The notes beneath the pieces are model-generated. The model searched no databases and had not been told where the DNA came from. It was given only the letters and a program-made list of their open reading frames with translations. A stretch of DNA of 64,000 nucleotides, taken from NCBI RefSeq assembly GCF_964065165.1, contig NZ_OZ061549.1, forward strand, positions 1,240,001-1,304,000, in the 5' to 3' direction. Positions 51,093-59,453 of this stretch are shown here, piece by piece; position 1 is the first letter of the stretch, and each line of letters opens with the position of its first letter. This DNA is from Levilactobacillus yonginensis (GTDB taxonomy: Bacteria > Bacillota > Bacilli > Lactobacillales > Lactobacillaceae). The position numbers and the translations under genes were made by a program.

Positions 51093-53393
51093 ATGAAATT
51101 TAGTCTGATTACCCCCGTTAAACCCGAAGAACTGGCACAACTACAGGCCCTCAAACGTAACTTAGAGGCCCAAACGACTCAGGACTTCGAATGGCTGATT
51201 GCCACGACGCTGCCAATTGACAGCAGCCAACCCGAGTGGCAAGCCGACTTTGCCATTCACGTGGTCACGCCAGCTACGGCGACCATTGGGAGCGCTCGTA
51301 ACGCTGCCCTGGCTGCCGCGACCGGCGACTGGCTCGTGTTCGTCGATAGCGACGACTACCTGTTGCCTAACGCGCTCACCGAAATGGCGGCCAGCCAAGC
51401 ACTGACGGCCACCACCATGGCGGACCTCAACCAGTATGCCACCTACGAGCCTCACGTATCCTTCACCAATAGTCTCACGCCGGATGCGGCTCGCGATAGC
51501 CTGCCCAAATGGGGTGGTAAGAAACGCCACGCACCTAAGAACCGAGCCCTCAATTTAACGCCTGAACTGGCGGCAGCTCTGCCCGCTGATTTACCAGCTG
51601 TAGCCCAAAATTGGCTGCAGCATAAGACGCGGCTCTATCAGGGTGAACAACGTTGGCAAGCCTTTGACCGCCAACTTAAAATCAGTGGTAAGGTCATCAG
51701 CCGCGAATTGGTGCAACAAGCCAAGTTAACTTTTGACGCAACCAACGCCCTGTATCCGGACTATCATTTCCTAACTCAAGTCATGGCCCGGACCTCCCGT
51801 TACGTCGTCCTGGCCAACCCCACCTACATTCGAGTTCGGCACAATGATCCCATCAACTCACCGGCCGTTCACCAGCTAGAAGTCCCTAACCGTTGGCATC
51901 TGCGAGTGGCAGCCTGGGAAGCGGGTCTCACCGATCTGACCGATAGCGGCCTCCAAACGGCCTTTAGTGCCTACACGCTTCGTCGCCTGCACCGGTACCT
52001 TTTTCAGGCGCTGGCTACCAGCACACCGGTGACCGTGGCAGACGTGGCCGGCCTCATGACGCAACTACAGCATTACCTGCAAGGCGTCGCGCCAGTCGCC
52101 TTTAACACGACACCCCGCTTCAGTCGTCAAATCTTACGCAAAATCCAGCACACCGGCAAACTCCCCCAAACACGAATCAACACGCTAGTGCGGCTACGCC
52201 AATTGAACCGAGTCGTCCGTCACCGGGGCCGTGGGGTCACGCGTTTGGCGTATACCTGGTGGTTTACCAAACTCCCGATCAAACCACGGACGATTCTCTA
52301 CGAATCCTTCCTGGGTCGGAACTTTTCCGACAGTCCCAAGGCTATTTACAACTACCTACAAAAAAATTACCCCGGTCGTTTCAAGCACGTCTGGATCATG
52401 AACCCAGATGTAACCGAAACACCAGCGGGTCAGCCAAATACCAAGGTGGTCAAACGCTTTGGTTGGCGCTACATGTACTACCTGGCAACGGCTAAATTTC
52501 AAGTCATCAACATGCGCCAACCCAAGTGGTTCGTCAAACGCCCGGGGACGCGTTTCCTGTCGACTTGGCACGGAACACCACTGAAGCATCTCGTCTTCGA
52601 CATGGACAACGTGGCCAGTGCTAATCCACTGTACAAGGCCATTTTCTACCAACAATCCCGTCAGTGGGACTACCTAGTCACGGCTAACCAATTCTCCGTG
52701 GACGTCTTTGAGCACGCCTTCATGTACCCCACCCAGCAGATGTTGCCGTCGGGTTACCCCCGCAACGACATCCTCAGTGCTCCGGACAAGGATGACCGTG
52801 CGCACCAAATTAAGGTCAAACTGGGAATTCCTTTAGACAAAAAAATCATCCTCTACGCCCCAACCTGGCGTGACGATGATTACTATGGTGTCGGTGACTA
52901 CAAGTTTACGCTGAAGCTCGACGTAGCTCGGCTCAAACGTGAGCTTGGCGACGACTACGTGTTGGTCTTACGGACCCACTACTTCATCACGGAACACTTA
53001 GACACAACTGGTTTCGGTGACTTCGTTTACAACGAATCTAGCTATGACGACATCAGTGAGTTATACCTAATTGCAGACGTGCTGATTACCGACTACTCCA
53101 GCGTGTTCTTCGACTACGCTATTTTGAAACGGCCGATTCTCTACTTCGTTTACGACTTTGAGAAATACGGTAGCGTGCTGCGTGGCTTCTACCTGGACAT
53201 GGCCACTGACCTCCCAGGCCCGCTGCTGAAAACGAACGATGACGTACTGGCAGCCTTGCACAACTTGCCAGCCGTTAAACAGGATTACGCAGCCGCTTAC
53301 CAGCAGTTTAGTGAGCGGTTCAATGCCTGGGAGGACGGCCACGCATCTGAACGCGTCGTGAACGCCTTCTTCGCTGATGATTTGAAAGATTAA
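51093..53393 (+). CDS. Bifunctional GT2 glycosyltransferase / TagF-like CDP-glycerol glycerophosphotransferase
   Basis: A 766-residue fusion. The N-terminal GT-A domain (about residues 1-300) has FSLITPVKPEEL, IGSARNAALAAATGDW and FVDSDDYLLPNAL with the DxD-type metal site. The C-terminal half is CDP-glycerol glycerophosphotransferase: STWHGTPLKHL, LYAPTWRDDDYYG, VLITDYSSVFFDYAILKRP and YDFEKY. It should add glycerol phosphate and sugar units to wall or lipoteichoic acid-like polymers at the membrane surface. ATG 51093 follows AGGAGG. The second gene of a two-gene operon. Confidence 0.9.
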   Translation: MKFSLITPVKPEELAQLQALKRNLEAQTTQDFEWLIATTLPIDSSQPEWQADFAIHVVTPATATIGSARNAALAAATGDWLVFVDSDDYLLPNALTEMAASQALTATTMADLNQYATYEPHVSFTNSLTPDAARDSLPKWGGKKRHAPKNRALNLTPELAAALPADLPAVAQNWLQHKTRLYQGEQRWQAFDRQLKISGKVISRELVQQAKLTFDATNALYPDYHFLTQVMARTSRYVVLANPTYIRVRHNDPINSPAVHQLEVPNRWHLRVAAWEAGLTDLTDSGLQTAFSAYTLRRLHRYLFQALATSTPVTVADVAGLMTQLQHYLQGVAPVAFNTTPRFSRQILRKIQHTGKLPQTRINTLVRLRQLNRVVRHRGRGVTRLAYTWWFTKLPIKPRTILYESFLGRNFSDSPKAIYNYLQKNYPGRFKHVWIMNPDVTETPAGQPNTKVVKRFGWRYMYYLATAKFQVINMRQPKWFVKRPGTRFLSTWHGTPLKHLVFDMDNVASANPLYKAIFYQQSRQWDYLVTANQFSVDVFEHAFMYPTQQMLPSGYPRNDILSAPDKDDRAHQIKVKLGIPLDKKIILYAPTWRDDDYYGVGDYKFTLKLDVARLKRELGDDYVLVLRTHYFITEHLDTTGFGDFVYNESSYDDISELYLIADVLITDYSSVFFDYAILKRPILYFVYDFEKYGSVLRGFYLDMATDLPGPLLKTNDDVLAALHNLPAVKQDYAAAYQQFSERFNAWEDGHASERVVNAFFADDLKD

Positions 53394-53402
53394 CCCCTGA
53401 TT

Positions 53403-53595
53403 GCCGCCTCCGGTCGTTAGGGGTGGCGCCTACTGTGGGGACCGGAACAAGCCTGTAAAGCGGTCTTGCTCCTCGACTTGAAGCCCCGCGAAGGTCACGC
53501 GGTGCTCCAAGCTCGTCCCACGGTCTAGGCTAGCTAAAAACGCTAGCCAACACCGTCGACACAGCCAACACCGCCCCTAACAACCTCCAGCTACA
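53403..53595 (+). repeat. Structured intergenic element, family A, copy A11
   Basis: TTAGGGG pairs with CCCCTAA. CTACTGTGGGGACCGG, GCTCGTCCCACGGT and the hairpin GGCTAGC-TAAAAAC-GCTAGCC follow the plan. It starts 10 nt behind the TagF-like stop, same orientation, and a terminator follows 50 nt later. Confidence 0.72.
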
Positions 53596-53645
53596 CTGGG
53601 TTGAATCTTTTTACACCTAACAGTTTGTTTCTACCATAACGTATA

Positions 53646-53689
53646 CAAAAAGGGTGAGATTGGAAATTACTTCCAGTCTCACCCTTTTT
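53646..53689 (+). terminator. Terminator behind the TagF-like operon
   Basis: AAAAAGGGTGAGATTGGA and CCAGTCTCACCCTTTTT pair (with one wobble/mismatch). Confidence 0.88.
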
Positions 53690-53727
53690 GCGTAGTATGA
53701 ATTTGACAATTCAGGTTCAGACAGTCG

Positions 53728-53761
53728 CTTAATATATAAGACAATTCACTTAATATATAAG
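53728..53761 (+). promoter_or_regulatory. Tandem 13-bp repeats before the carboxylesterase promoter
   Basis: CTTAATATATAAG occurs twice (53728 and 53749), 21 bp apart, that is two helical turns, and about 30 bp upstream of a -35 TTGACT. This spacing suits a cooperatively binding activator. Confidence 0.55.
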
Positions 53762-53790
53762 CCAACATAGATAAATATTTTAGATTTCAT

Positions 53791-53821
53791 TTGACTGTAA
53801 CGTTGGGGGACAGTTTATAAT
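53791..53821 (+). promoter_or_regulatory. Promoter of the carboxylesterase-MFS operon
   Basis: TTGACT, a 19-nt spacer and TATAAT. The long spacer fits a promoter that needs an activator. Confidence 0.55.
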
Positions 53822-53871
53822 AAAAAAACGTTGACCGACGGCAATCCGAAATCACGGAAGAAGGAATTTGA

Positions 53872-55299
53872 ATGTCACATCCTAATAAAGAATTTAGCAA
53901 CGTGCAAGAATGGCTCGGCGTGCCTTATGGTACTGCTGACCGATTTCAAAAAGCTCAAATTGTCCCTTTTGAATCCAACCAAGAATACACTCAAAGTGGC
54001 CCCGCATCCGTTCAATTAACGGATCCTGCTTTTTTAAATTCCGACAAAGGTGAAAGTGAAGATTGCTTGAATCTTAATATCTGGGCACCAGATAATATCC
54101 AAGAAAAACTACCAGTAGTGGTCTATATCCATGGTGGTGGTTGGACTTACGGCGCTAATTCTCAAGATACATCAGATTTATCTGGCTTAGTCGCTAGTGG
54201 AAAAGTGATTGGTGTTTCCATTAACTACCGCCTAGGACCACTGGGTTGGCTTGAATTATCCCAATATGGTGGGAAATTTAAAAATGCCAGTAATTTAGGC
54301 CTGCAAGACATCGTCCTGGCTTTAAAATGGATTCACCAATACATCAGCCTATTTGGTGGTGATGCCAATCAAGTGACGCTTACGGGTCATAGTGCCGGTT
54401 CATTCTCACTACTAACGCTCTTAGCCGTACCCGAAGCCGACGGACTATACAACAAATTAGCCGCATTTTCAGGATATGCCGCCCGTTATATCCCCGCTTG
54501 GTGGGCGGAAGAATTAGCCGCTAAAGTTTTAAAAACATTGGAACTAACATCACCAGAACAGTTATTAACGGTTGATACCAAATCACTAATGAATGCCGTT
54601 AATCAAGTTTTACCAACTGACGTTTTGAAACGTGGTAATTTAAATACACTTTCAATTGGCATTGTCGACGATGAATTTTTGCCAAATGGTATCTTAAAAA
54701 CGCACCCTGCTGATATTATCAAAAGTGGAAAACACAAAGATGTTGACTTAATCATCACTTCAACCACTGCCGAAGCCAGCTGGTATGCGGCCAACCTGCC
54801 AGACAACGTTGATCCAAAAACAATTGAAAATGTCATTAATGAAATGGTTTACGATTGCCATATACCACGCAAACAAGCTGAAGCTATTGCTTTACATTGT
54901 GGCGCCGGCAAAGATTCACCACTCAATGTTAGAACCCGCTTCTTTACAGATTACAATTTCACCTTACCAGCTATCCGAGAAGCCCACGATCATGCCCAAG
55001 CTGGTGGACGCGTCTATCAGCTGAGTGTTGGTCCAGTCGAAGGCTCTCCCGCCTATCATGGCACTGATATGTACGGTATTGTCGGTCAAGTTGCCCCTCA
55101 TGCCAGTCAAGAGCAACTCGTTCGTGATAACTTCATTAGTCAGGCATTGCTGAACTTTGCGACAAATCAACTTGAGAAGTTATGGTCACCAGTGACGGCC
55201 GACCAATTCAACATTAAAGATATTGGTCAGCGACCTTATGAAGGAAATGCACACGCCCAAACCGTCTTGGAGCTGTTTAAAGGCATTCCACGTCCATAA
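53872..55299 (+). CDS. Type B carboxylesterase
   Basis: A 475-residue serine esterase of the carboxylesterase/lipase type B family. It has SEDCLNLNIWAP, oxyanion loop YIHGGGWTYG, INYRLGPLGWL, nucleophile elbow GHSAGS and a late His in YHGTDMYGIV. It acts on esters; relatives in lactobacilli cleave phenolic esters and tannins. The gene and its neighbour are clearly AT-richer than flanking genes. ATG 53872 has GAAGGAA 6 nt upstream. Likely cotranscribed with the MFS gene 77 bp behind. Confidence 0.88.
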   Translation: MSHPNKEFSNVQEWLGVPYGTADRFQKAQIVPFESNQEYTQSGPASVQLTDPAFLNSDKGESEDCLNLNIWAPDNIQEKLPVVVYIHGGGWTYGANSQDTSDLSGLVASGKVIGVSINYRLGPLGWLELSQYGGKFKNASNLGLQDIVLALKWIHQYISLFGGDANQVTLTGHSAGSFSLLTLLAVPEADGLYNKLAAFSGYAARYIPAWWAEELAAKVLKTLELTSPEQLLTVDTKSLMNAVNQVLPTDVLKRGNLNTLSIGIVDDEFLPNGILKTHPADIIKSGKHKDVDLIITSTTAEASWYAANLPDNVDPKTIENVINEMVYDCHIPRKQAEAIALHCGAGKDSPLNVRTRFFTDYNFTLPAIREAHDHAQAGGRVYQLSVGPVEGSPAYHGTDMYGIVGQVAPHASQEQLVRDNFISQALLNFATNQLEKLWSPVTADQFNIKDIGQRPYEGNAHAQTVLELFKGIPRP

Positions 55300-55376
55300 T
55301 TAATATTTACAAAAAGGTGGTTATAAACCCCCTTTTTTATTTGGTCAAATTAGACTTCAAGGGAGCAAAATAAGCT

Positions 55377-56543
55377 TTGACAAAGAAATTTTCGTTTTTT
55401 TCAAAAGATATTGTTTGCGTCATGTTAGCAACCTTTTTTTACCAATTTAGTATTCAGGCAGTTAACCCACTAATGAATGGGTATGCCCGCAATTTAGGAA
55501 TCAATAGTTCATTTGCCGGGATCATTGTCGGGATCATGAGTATTACCTCGATGATACTGAGACCCTTCGCTGGAAATTTAACCGATCGAATTTCTAAATA
55601 TCACTTGGCCTTAATCGGTGGTAGTTTGTGTGCGATGAGTGATTTTGGCTACCTGTTTGCTGTCAATGTGCCCTGGCTATTAATCTTTAGAATCGTTAAT
55701 GGGCTAGGATTCGTCCTATGTACCATTTGTCTAGCTACTTGGATGGCCTTTTTAGTGCCACGACAACATCTGGGCGCAGCAATGGGATACTACGGTTTAC
55801 TAAACGCTCTCGCAATGGCGATTGCTCCCGCCCTAGCAATCAGCGTCTATCAACTTCTAGGTTATAAATTTATTATCATATTGGCAGGTTTGAGCGCTGC
55901 GGCGATGGTGGGCGTCATCCAATTAATCCATGATCGAGCCCAACCCTCAGTTGAATTACGGGACCAGCACTTTAAAATCATCCAACGCGATGCCTTACCC
56001 GTAGCCATGATTTTTTCACTATTGTCTATTCCCTACTTCGTTACCCAAGCTGATATCGTCATGTACGTTCAAGAACGTCATTTAAACATTACCGTCAGTC
56101 TCTTCTTTTTATGTTACTCACTTGCTTTGATTGTGCTTCGAATTCTATTAAAAAATTATTTTGATACTATTCCATTTGGCATTTGGTTTTCCATCTGCAT
56201 ATTGGCAACCATTGGCTATATCATCCTGTTAACAATCATGCGGAACAACTTTGAAATAATTTTGGCTGCCGGCTTAATGGCTATCGGCTTTGGCGTCATG
56301 GTTTCCGTGTCACAATCGACGGCCCTCTTATTAGCCCCAATGGAAGAGCAGGGCCTGGCTAACGCGACTTATTACTTGGGAAGCGATATTGGCATGTCGT
56401 TTGGCCCCATCATTGGCGGGATCCTACCAACTATTTTCCCACTCGAGTTCTTCTATCCCGTGATGTTGCTGATTATTCCTTTAACAGCAATTCTTTACTT
56501 AAGCAATCGTCGTAAGCTCAATGCTGCAGTTCAATTAAGCTAA
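55377..56543 (+). CDS. MFS transporter paired with the carboxylesterase
   Basis: A 388-residue, 12-helix major facilitator. The loop 2-3 motif reads GNLTDRISKYHLAL, a variant of the usual GxLaDrxGrk. It begins with TTG 55377 behind AAGGGAG. AT-rich like its partner. It could import the ester or export the product acid; that is inference from the pairing. Confidence 0.85.
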   Translation: MTKKFSFFSKDIVCVMLATFFYQFSIQAVNPLMNGYARNLGINSSFAGIIVGIMSITSMILRPFAGNLTDRISKYHLALIGGSLCAMSDFGYLFAVNVPWLLIFRIVNGLGFVLCTICLATWMAFLVPRQHLGAAMGYYGLLNALAMAIAPALAISVYQLLGYKFIIILAGLSAAAMVGVIQLIHDRAQPSVELRDQHFKIIQRDALPVAMIFSLLSIPYFVTQADIVMYVQERHLNITVSLFFLCYSLALIVLRILLKNYFDTIPFGIWFSICILATIGYIILLTIMRNNFEIILAAGLMAIGFGVMVSVSQSTALLLAPMEEQGLANATYYLGSDIGMSFGPIIGGILPTIFPLEFFYPVMLLIIPLTAILYLSNRRKLNAAVQLS

Positions 56544-56620
56544 CGTGTGATACTAACCTGTTGTAATTGAAGGTAGAGAGTTCGAAAACCGTTGTCAAAT
56601 ATAGACTTAAGACTAGTCCC

Positions 56621-56967
56621 ACGCAGCCATCTGCGGCTGTCAGAGCTTCCGGTCAAACGGGTTCTTGGAACTAAGCTAGTTTAAATGTCAGAATGACAGC
56701 ACTTAATCAATATTATTGGTGTTCCCCTAGGTAGCCGTGAAATCTTCAAGTGATTTTCTTGAAAATGGCGACTTGAAGATGTGCTTTGTGGCTTCAAGCG
56801 CGGGGCAAGACCGCCCTTTGGCTTGTCCCGTCCTTCCCACCGCGTTCCAATCCAAATTTGGCGAACGGTAAGTCTGCAATTTCCCACTATGTCTGGCTAA
56901 ATCCAAATACCCAATCCTTGCTGTATCAGGCATAGTGAGTGTCTCAATGCTTTCAACCTTTAGTTGA
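56621..56967 (+). repeat. Family B element copy B3 with family A remnant
   Basis: It begins with a family A left-end remnant (GCGGCTGTCAGAGCTTCCGG), then the family B body (TCAAACGGGTTCTTGGAACT, the ACTTGAAGAT...GGCTTCAAG hairpin, CCAAATTTGGCGAACGGTAAG, TGTATCAGGCATAGTGAG) and the tail CTTTCAACCTTTAGTT. It ends about 10 bp before the left end of the next IS. Confidence 0.65.
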
Positions 56968-57057
56968 TAATTAACTAAAATAGCTGATCAACGAAACCAA
57001 GTTTTGTACTAGTCCCTGTCAAGTTGTCATATGAAATAATATAATTTTATGTTGTCT

Positions 57058-57951
57058 CTAAGCGGCCTCACTCCGGTATTCTACCGGGGTGAGGTCGTTT
57101 CTTGCTGGTGAGCGATCTAGGTGATTGAAGTAGTGGATTCCTTCCTTTACCAGCGCTTCAAATTCTTCGTAGGTTTTGGGCATTGGATGACGATCCATCC
57201 AATGCGTCTTGAACTCATTCCACCAACGTTCCATTGGCGCGTTATCGCAAGGCGTACCCGGTCGTGACATACTGCGTGTGACTTCGTAGGGGACCAGAAA
57301 GTTATTGAATTGTTTGGACGTATAAGCCGATCCGCGGTCAGTATGAACTACCGGATTGACGTCACCAGCGTACTCAAAAGCCCGCCGAAATACTTCGATT
57401 TCGGCATCTGCTGTTTCTGTTTTACTTAAGTTAGAGGCAATCAAGACCCGTCCGTAAAGGTCCAAAACGCCGCTCAACCGCATTTTGAACTGCCCATTAA
57501 CGCCGTAAGATAATTCAGTTGAATCGGACAGCCAAACCTGATTAGGGGCGGTGGCCGTAAAATTTTGGTTCAAAAGATTATCTTGCATGTACTGTTCTTG
57601 TTCCTTGATTCTATGATGCTTCTTGACCCGAATCTGGCATCGAATCCCTAGGTTACCCATAATGCGTTTGACTCGCTTAATGGTAACGTCAAAGGTGATC
57701 TGCTCGTCTCGGTTCAGGTTTGATAAAATCTTACCAGCACCGATTGCTTGATGATGTTGTTTAAACCAATATGTGATGCGTTCTTCTAGTAGCTTTTCTT
57801 GAGCGCCCCAGACCGTTTCTTGACGGTGGAGGAACTTATTGTAGGCTTGCCGGCTCACGCCGACGTATGACAATAATTTTGTGATGGCACCGTGTTTCCC
57901 TTGACTGACCTCGCTGATTGCCCGATATGCCAGTCGATGTTGTTGTTTCAC
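57058..57951 (-). CDS. IS3-family transposase OrfB
   Basis: A 297-residue DDE transposase. It has an HTH_21-like N-terminus and an integrase core with Asp in WLSDSTELSY, Asp in VVHTDRGSAY and Glu in TPCDNAPMERWWNEFK. GTG start at 57951 overlaps the orfA stop (GTGA), so it is translated by coupling. Complete and apparently functional. Confidence 0.9.
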   Translation of the reverse strand: MKQQHRLAYRAISEVSQGKHGAITKLLSYVGVSRQAYNKFLHRQETVWGAQEKLLEERITYWFKQHHQAIGAGKILSNLNRDEQITFDVTIKRVKRIMGNLGIRCQIRVKKHHRIKEQEQYMQDNLLNQNFTATAPNQVWLSDSTELSYGVNGQFKMRLSGVLDLYGRVLIASNLSKTETADAEIEVFRRAFEYAGDVNPVVHTDRGSAYTSKQFNNFLVPYEVTRSMSRPGTPCDNAPMERWWNEFKTHWMDRHPMPKTYEEFEALVKEGIHYFNHLDRSPARNDLTPVEYRSEAA

Positions 57952-58622
57952 CCCTTGCGCTGAAGTTCCTGATATTTTTTTACAAATTCTTCCAGTAGTT
58001 TCATGTCGGCGACCTGACCTTCCAATTGTCGAATCCGTAGATTCGCTTTGTCTAGGTCGGTCACTTCTTTTTGTGCCTTACGGCGCCCACGGTTGTCTCT
58101 TAGAACCTCATATCCGCCATCTTTAGCCTTCATAACCCATGAACGAGCCTGCTGATAGGAGACTTGATAATGTTCGGCCGCTTCGCTATATGAGTGCTTG
58201 TGTTTGGTAATGAATTCAACGACTTCAATACGCTCTTCCCACGTGGTTTTTCGACTCATTTTCGGGACCTGCTTTCTTGACGGCGACGCCGTCACAGTTT
58301 TGTCCCTATTATACTTGGAAACCCAAGTCATTACTTGGGAAAATGAACGTAAACCATACTTCATAGCTAGTTCCTGTGCGGAACCTTCACCGTTCAAAAA
58401 GGCATAGATAACCTGTAGTTTGAAGGCACTACTGTAGTGATGATTTTTCTTGGCTTCCCTCAGTCCATCAAGGCCATCACGGTGGTATCGATCTAGCCAC
58501 TGAGCCACCGTATGCTCACCTAAACCATTTGCTTTTCCAAAGGCTGTACTTGATAGTCCCGAAGCCTCAAATTCGTTAATCAATGCCAGCTTCTCCATGG
58601 CACTAAACTTGGCTCTTGGCAT
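57948..58622 (-). CDS. IS3-family transposase OrfA
   Basis: A 224-residue DNA-binding subunit. It has three helix-turn-helix-like units (ANGLGEHTVAQWLDRYHRDG; AMKYGLRSFSQVMTWVSKY; EHYQVSYQQARSWVMKA) and a C-terminal coiled coil (LRIRQLEGQVADMKLLEEFV). It is longer than standard orfA (~100 residues) but typical of the IS150-like extended type. ATG 58622 follows the large hairpin. Confidence 0.88.
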   Translation of the reverse strand: MPRAKFSAMEKLALINEFEASGLSSTAFGKANGLGEHTVAQWLDRYHRDGLDGLREAKKNHHYSSAFKLQVIYAFLNGEGSAQELAMKYGLRSFSQVMTWVSKYNRDKTVTASPSRKQVPKMSRKTTWEERIEVVEFITKHKHSYSEAAEHYQVSYQQARSWVMKAKDGGYEVLRDNRGRRKAQKEVTDLDKANLRIRQLEGQVADMKLLEEFVKKYQELQRKG

Positions 58623-58782
58623 ACAAAAAATCCCTCCGTCATTGTCAGATGAATTATATTATTTCATCTGACAACCACAGAGGGATCATAACATTTTGAT
58701 TTCGTTGATCAGCTATTTTTATAACACAACATTTTCAAATTTAACCAAACTATCCCGACAACCATACCAACGACTAGTATCA

Positions 58783-58959
58783 GTCACTGGTTACTAGGGA
58801 CAGAACCCTGTTGTGTCGGTCCGCTTAGCCCGGTGGTCCACCGGACTTAGCAGACGGCCGAGCTTGAAGACGCGGTGAACTTATCCGTGGCTTCAAGCAG
58901 CCCTGGGAACCGCTTCTCAGGCCCCAGGGCTGCCCTGGCCGTTCCTAGTAGCCAGTGAC
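58783..58959 (-). repeat. Structured intergenic element, family A (divergent), copy A13
   Basis: GTCACTGGTTACTAGG and CCTAGTAGCCAGTGAC pair over 16 bp with one G-U. Inside are the hairpins CCGGTGG/CCACCGG, CTTGAAGACGCGG/CCGTGGCTTCAAG and CAGCCCTGGG/CCCAGGGCTG. It begins about 13 nt behind the Rrf2 stop, in the same orientation as that gene. Confidence 0.6.
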
Positions 58960-58971
58960 GCCAGGAACAAC

Positions 58972-59406
58972 TTACTGTGTCTTAGCGTGATGGCGGGTGA
59001 GGATGCCGGCAATGATTTGGGCGAGTGTCTGCTGCTTCAATTGAATCTCCGCTGCCCGTTGCACCTCATCGTAGGCCTCCCGCAACGTATCCTGAATATT
59101 AGCCCCCACCACACACTTGGGATTGGTCTTATCATCCACGTGCAATAGGTTACCGTTTTCTTCAACGGCCTGGTAAACGTCCAGTAATGTGATTGTTGCC
59201 GGATCCCTGGTCAATCTAGGCGTAGCCGAGCCCTGCTGGGTGGTTAACAGACCTGCTCGCCGTAATGCTCCCATCAGCCGCCGCACCAGTGCCGGATTCG
59301 ATTCCACACTGGCCGCAATGGTTGCACTAGACAAATCATCATTCCGATAGATCGACACGTAAGCTAAAATATGAATCGCATCGCTAAGTTTATGCGAATA
59401 GCGCAT
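58972..59406 (-). CDS. Rrf2-family regulator
   Basis: A 144-residue winged-helix Rrf2 protein (SDAIHILAYVSIYRNDDLSS, then SNPALVRRLMGALRRAGLL). Iron-sulfur Rrf2 members have three Cys; this one has a single Cys in NPKCVVG, so a cluster is unlikely. It lies 47 bp behind the NmrA-like gene on the same strand, and an operator-like dyad precedes that gene. It resembles YwnA-type regulators of NAD(P)-binding proteins. Confidence 0.88.
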   Translation of the reverse strand: MRYSHKLSDAIHILAYVSIYRNDDLSSATIAASVESNPALVRRLMGALRRAGLLTTQQGSATPRLTRDPATITLLDVYQAVEENGNLLHVDDKTNPKCVVGANIQDTLREAYDEVQRAAEIQLKQQTLAQIIAGILTRHHAKTQ

Positions 59407-59453
59407 CCGATCCCTCCTTCACTCTCTTCAGGACACATGATACCAATCTGATA

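Larger units (their letters stand above)
56977..58719 (-). mobile_element. IS3-family insertion sequence (two overlapping ORFs)
   Basis: About 1.74 kb between AAAATAGCTGATCAACGAAA (56977-56996) and its exact inverse (58700-58719). orfA and orfB lie on the minus strand with a GTGA overlap. Upstream of orfA a large hairpin (58634-58685, TTGTCAGATGAA with TTCATCTGACAA at its core) may block outside transcription. It is unrelated in sequence to the two IS150-type copies. No clear target duplication is seen, so the exact ends are uncertain by a few bases. Confidence 0.82.
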
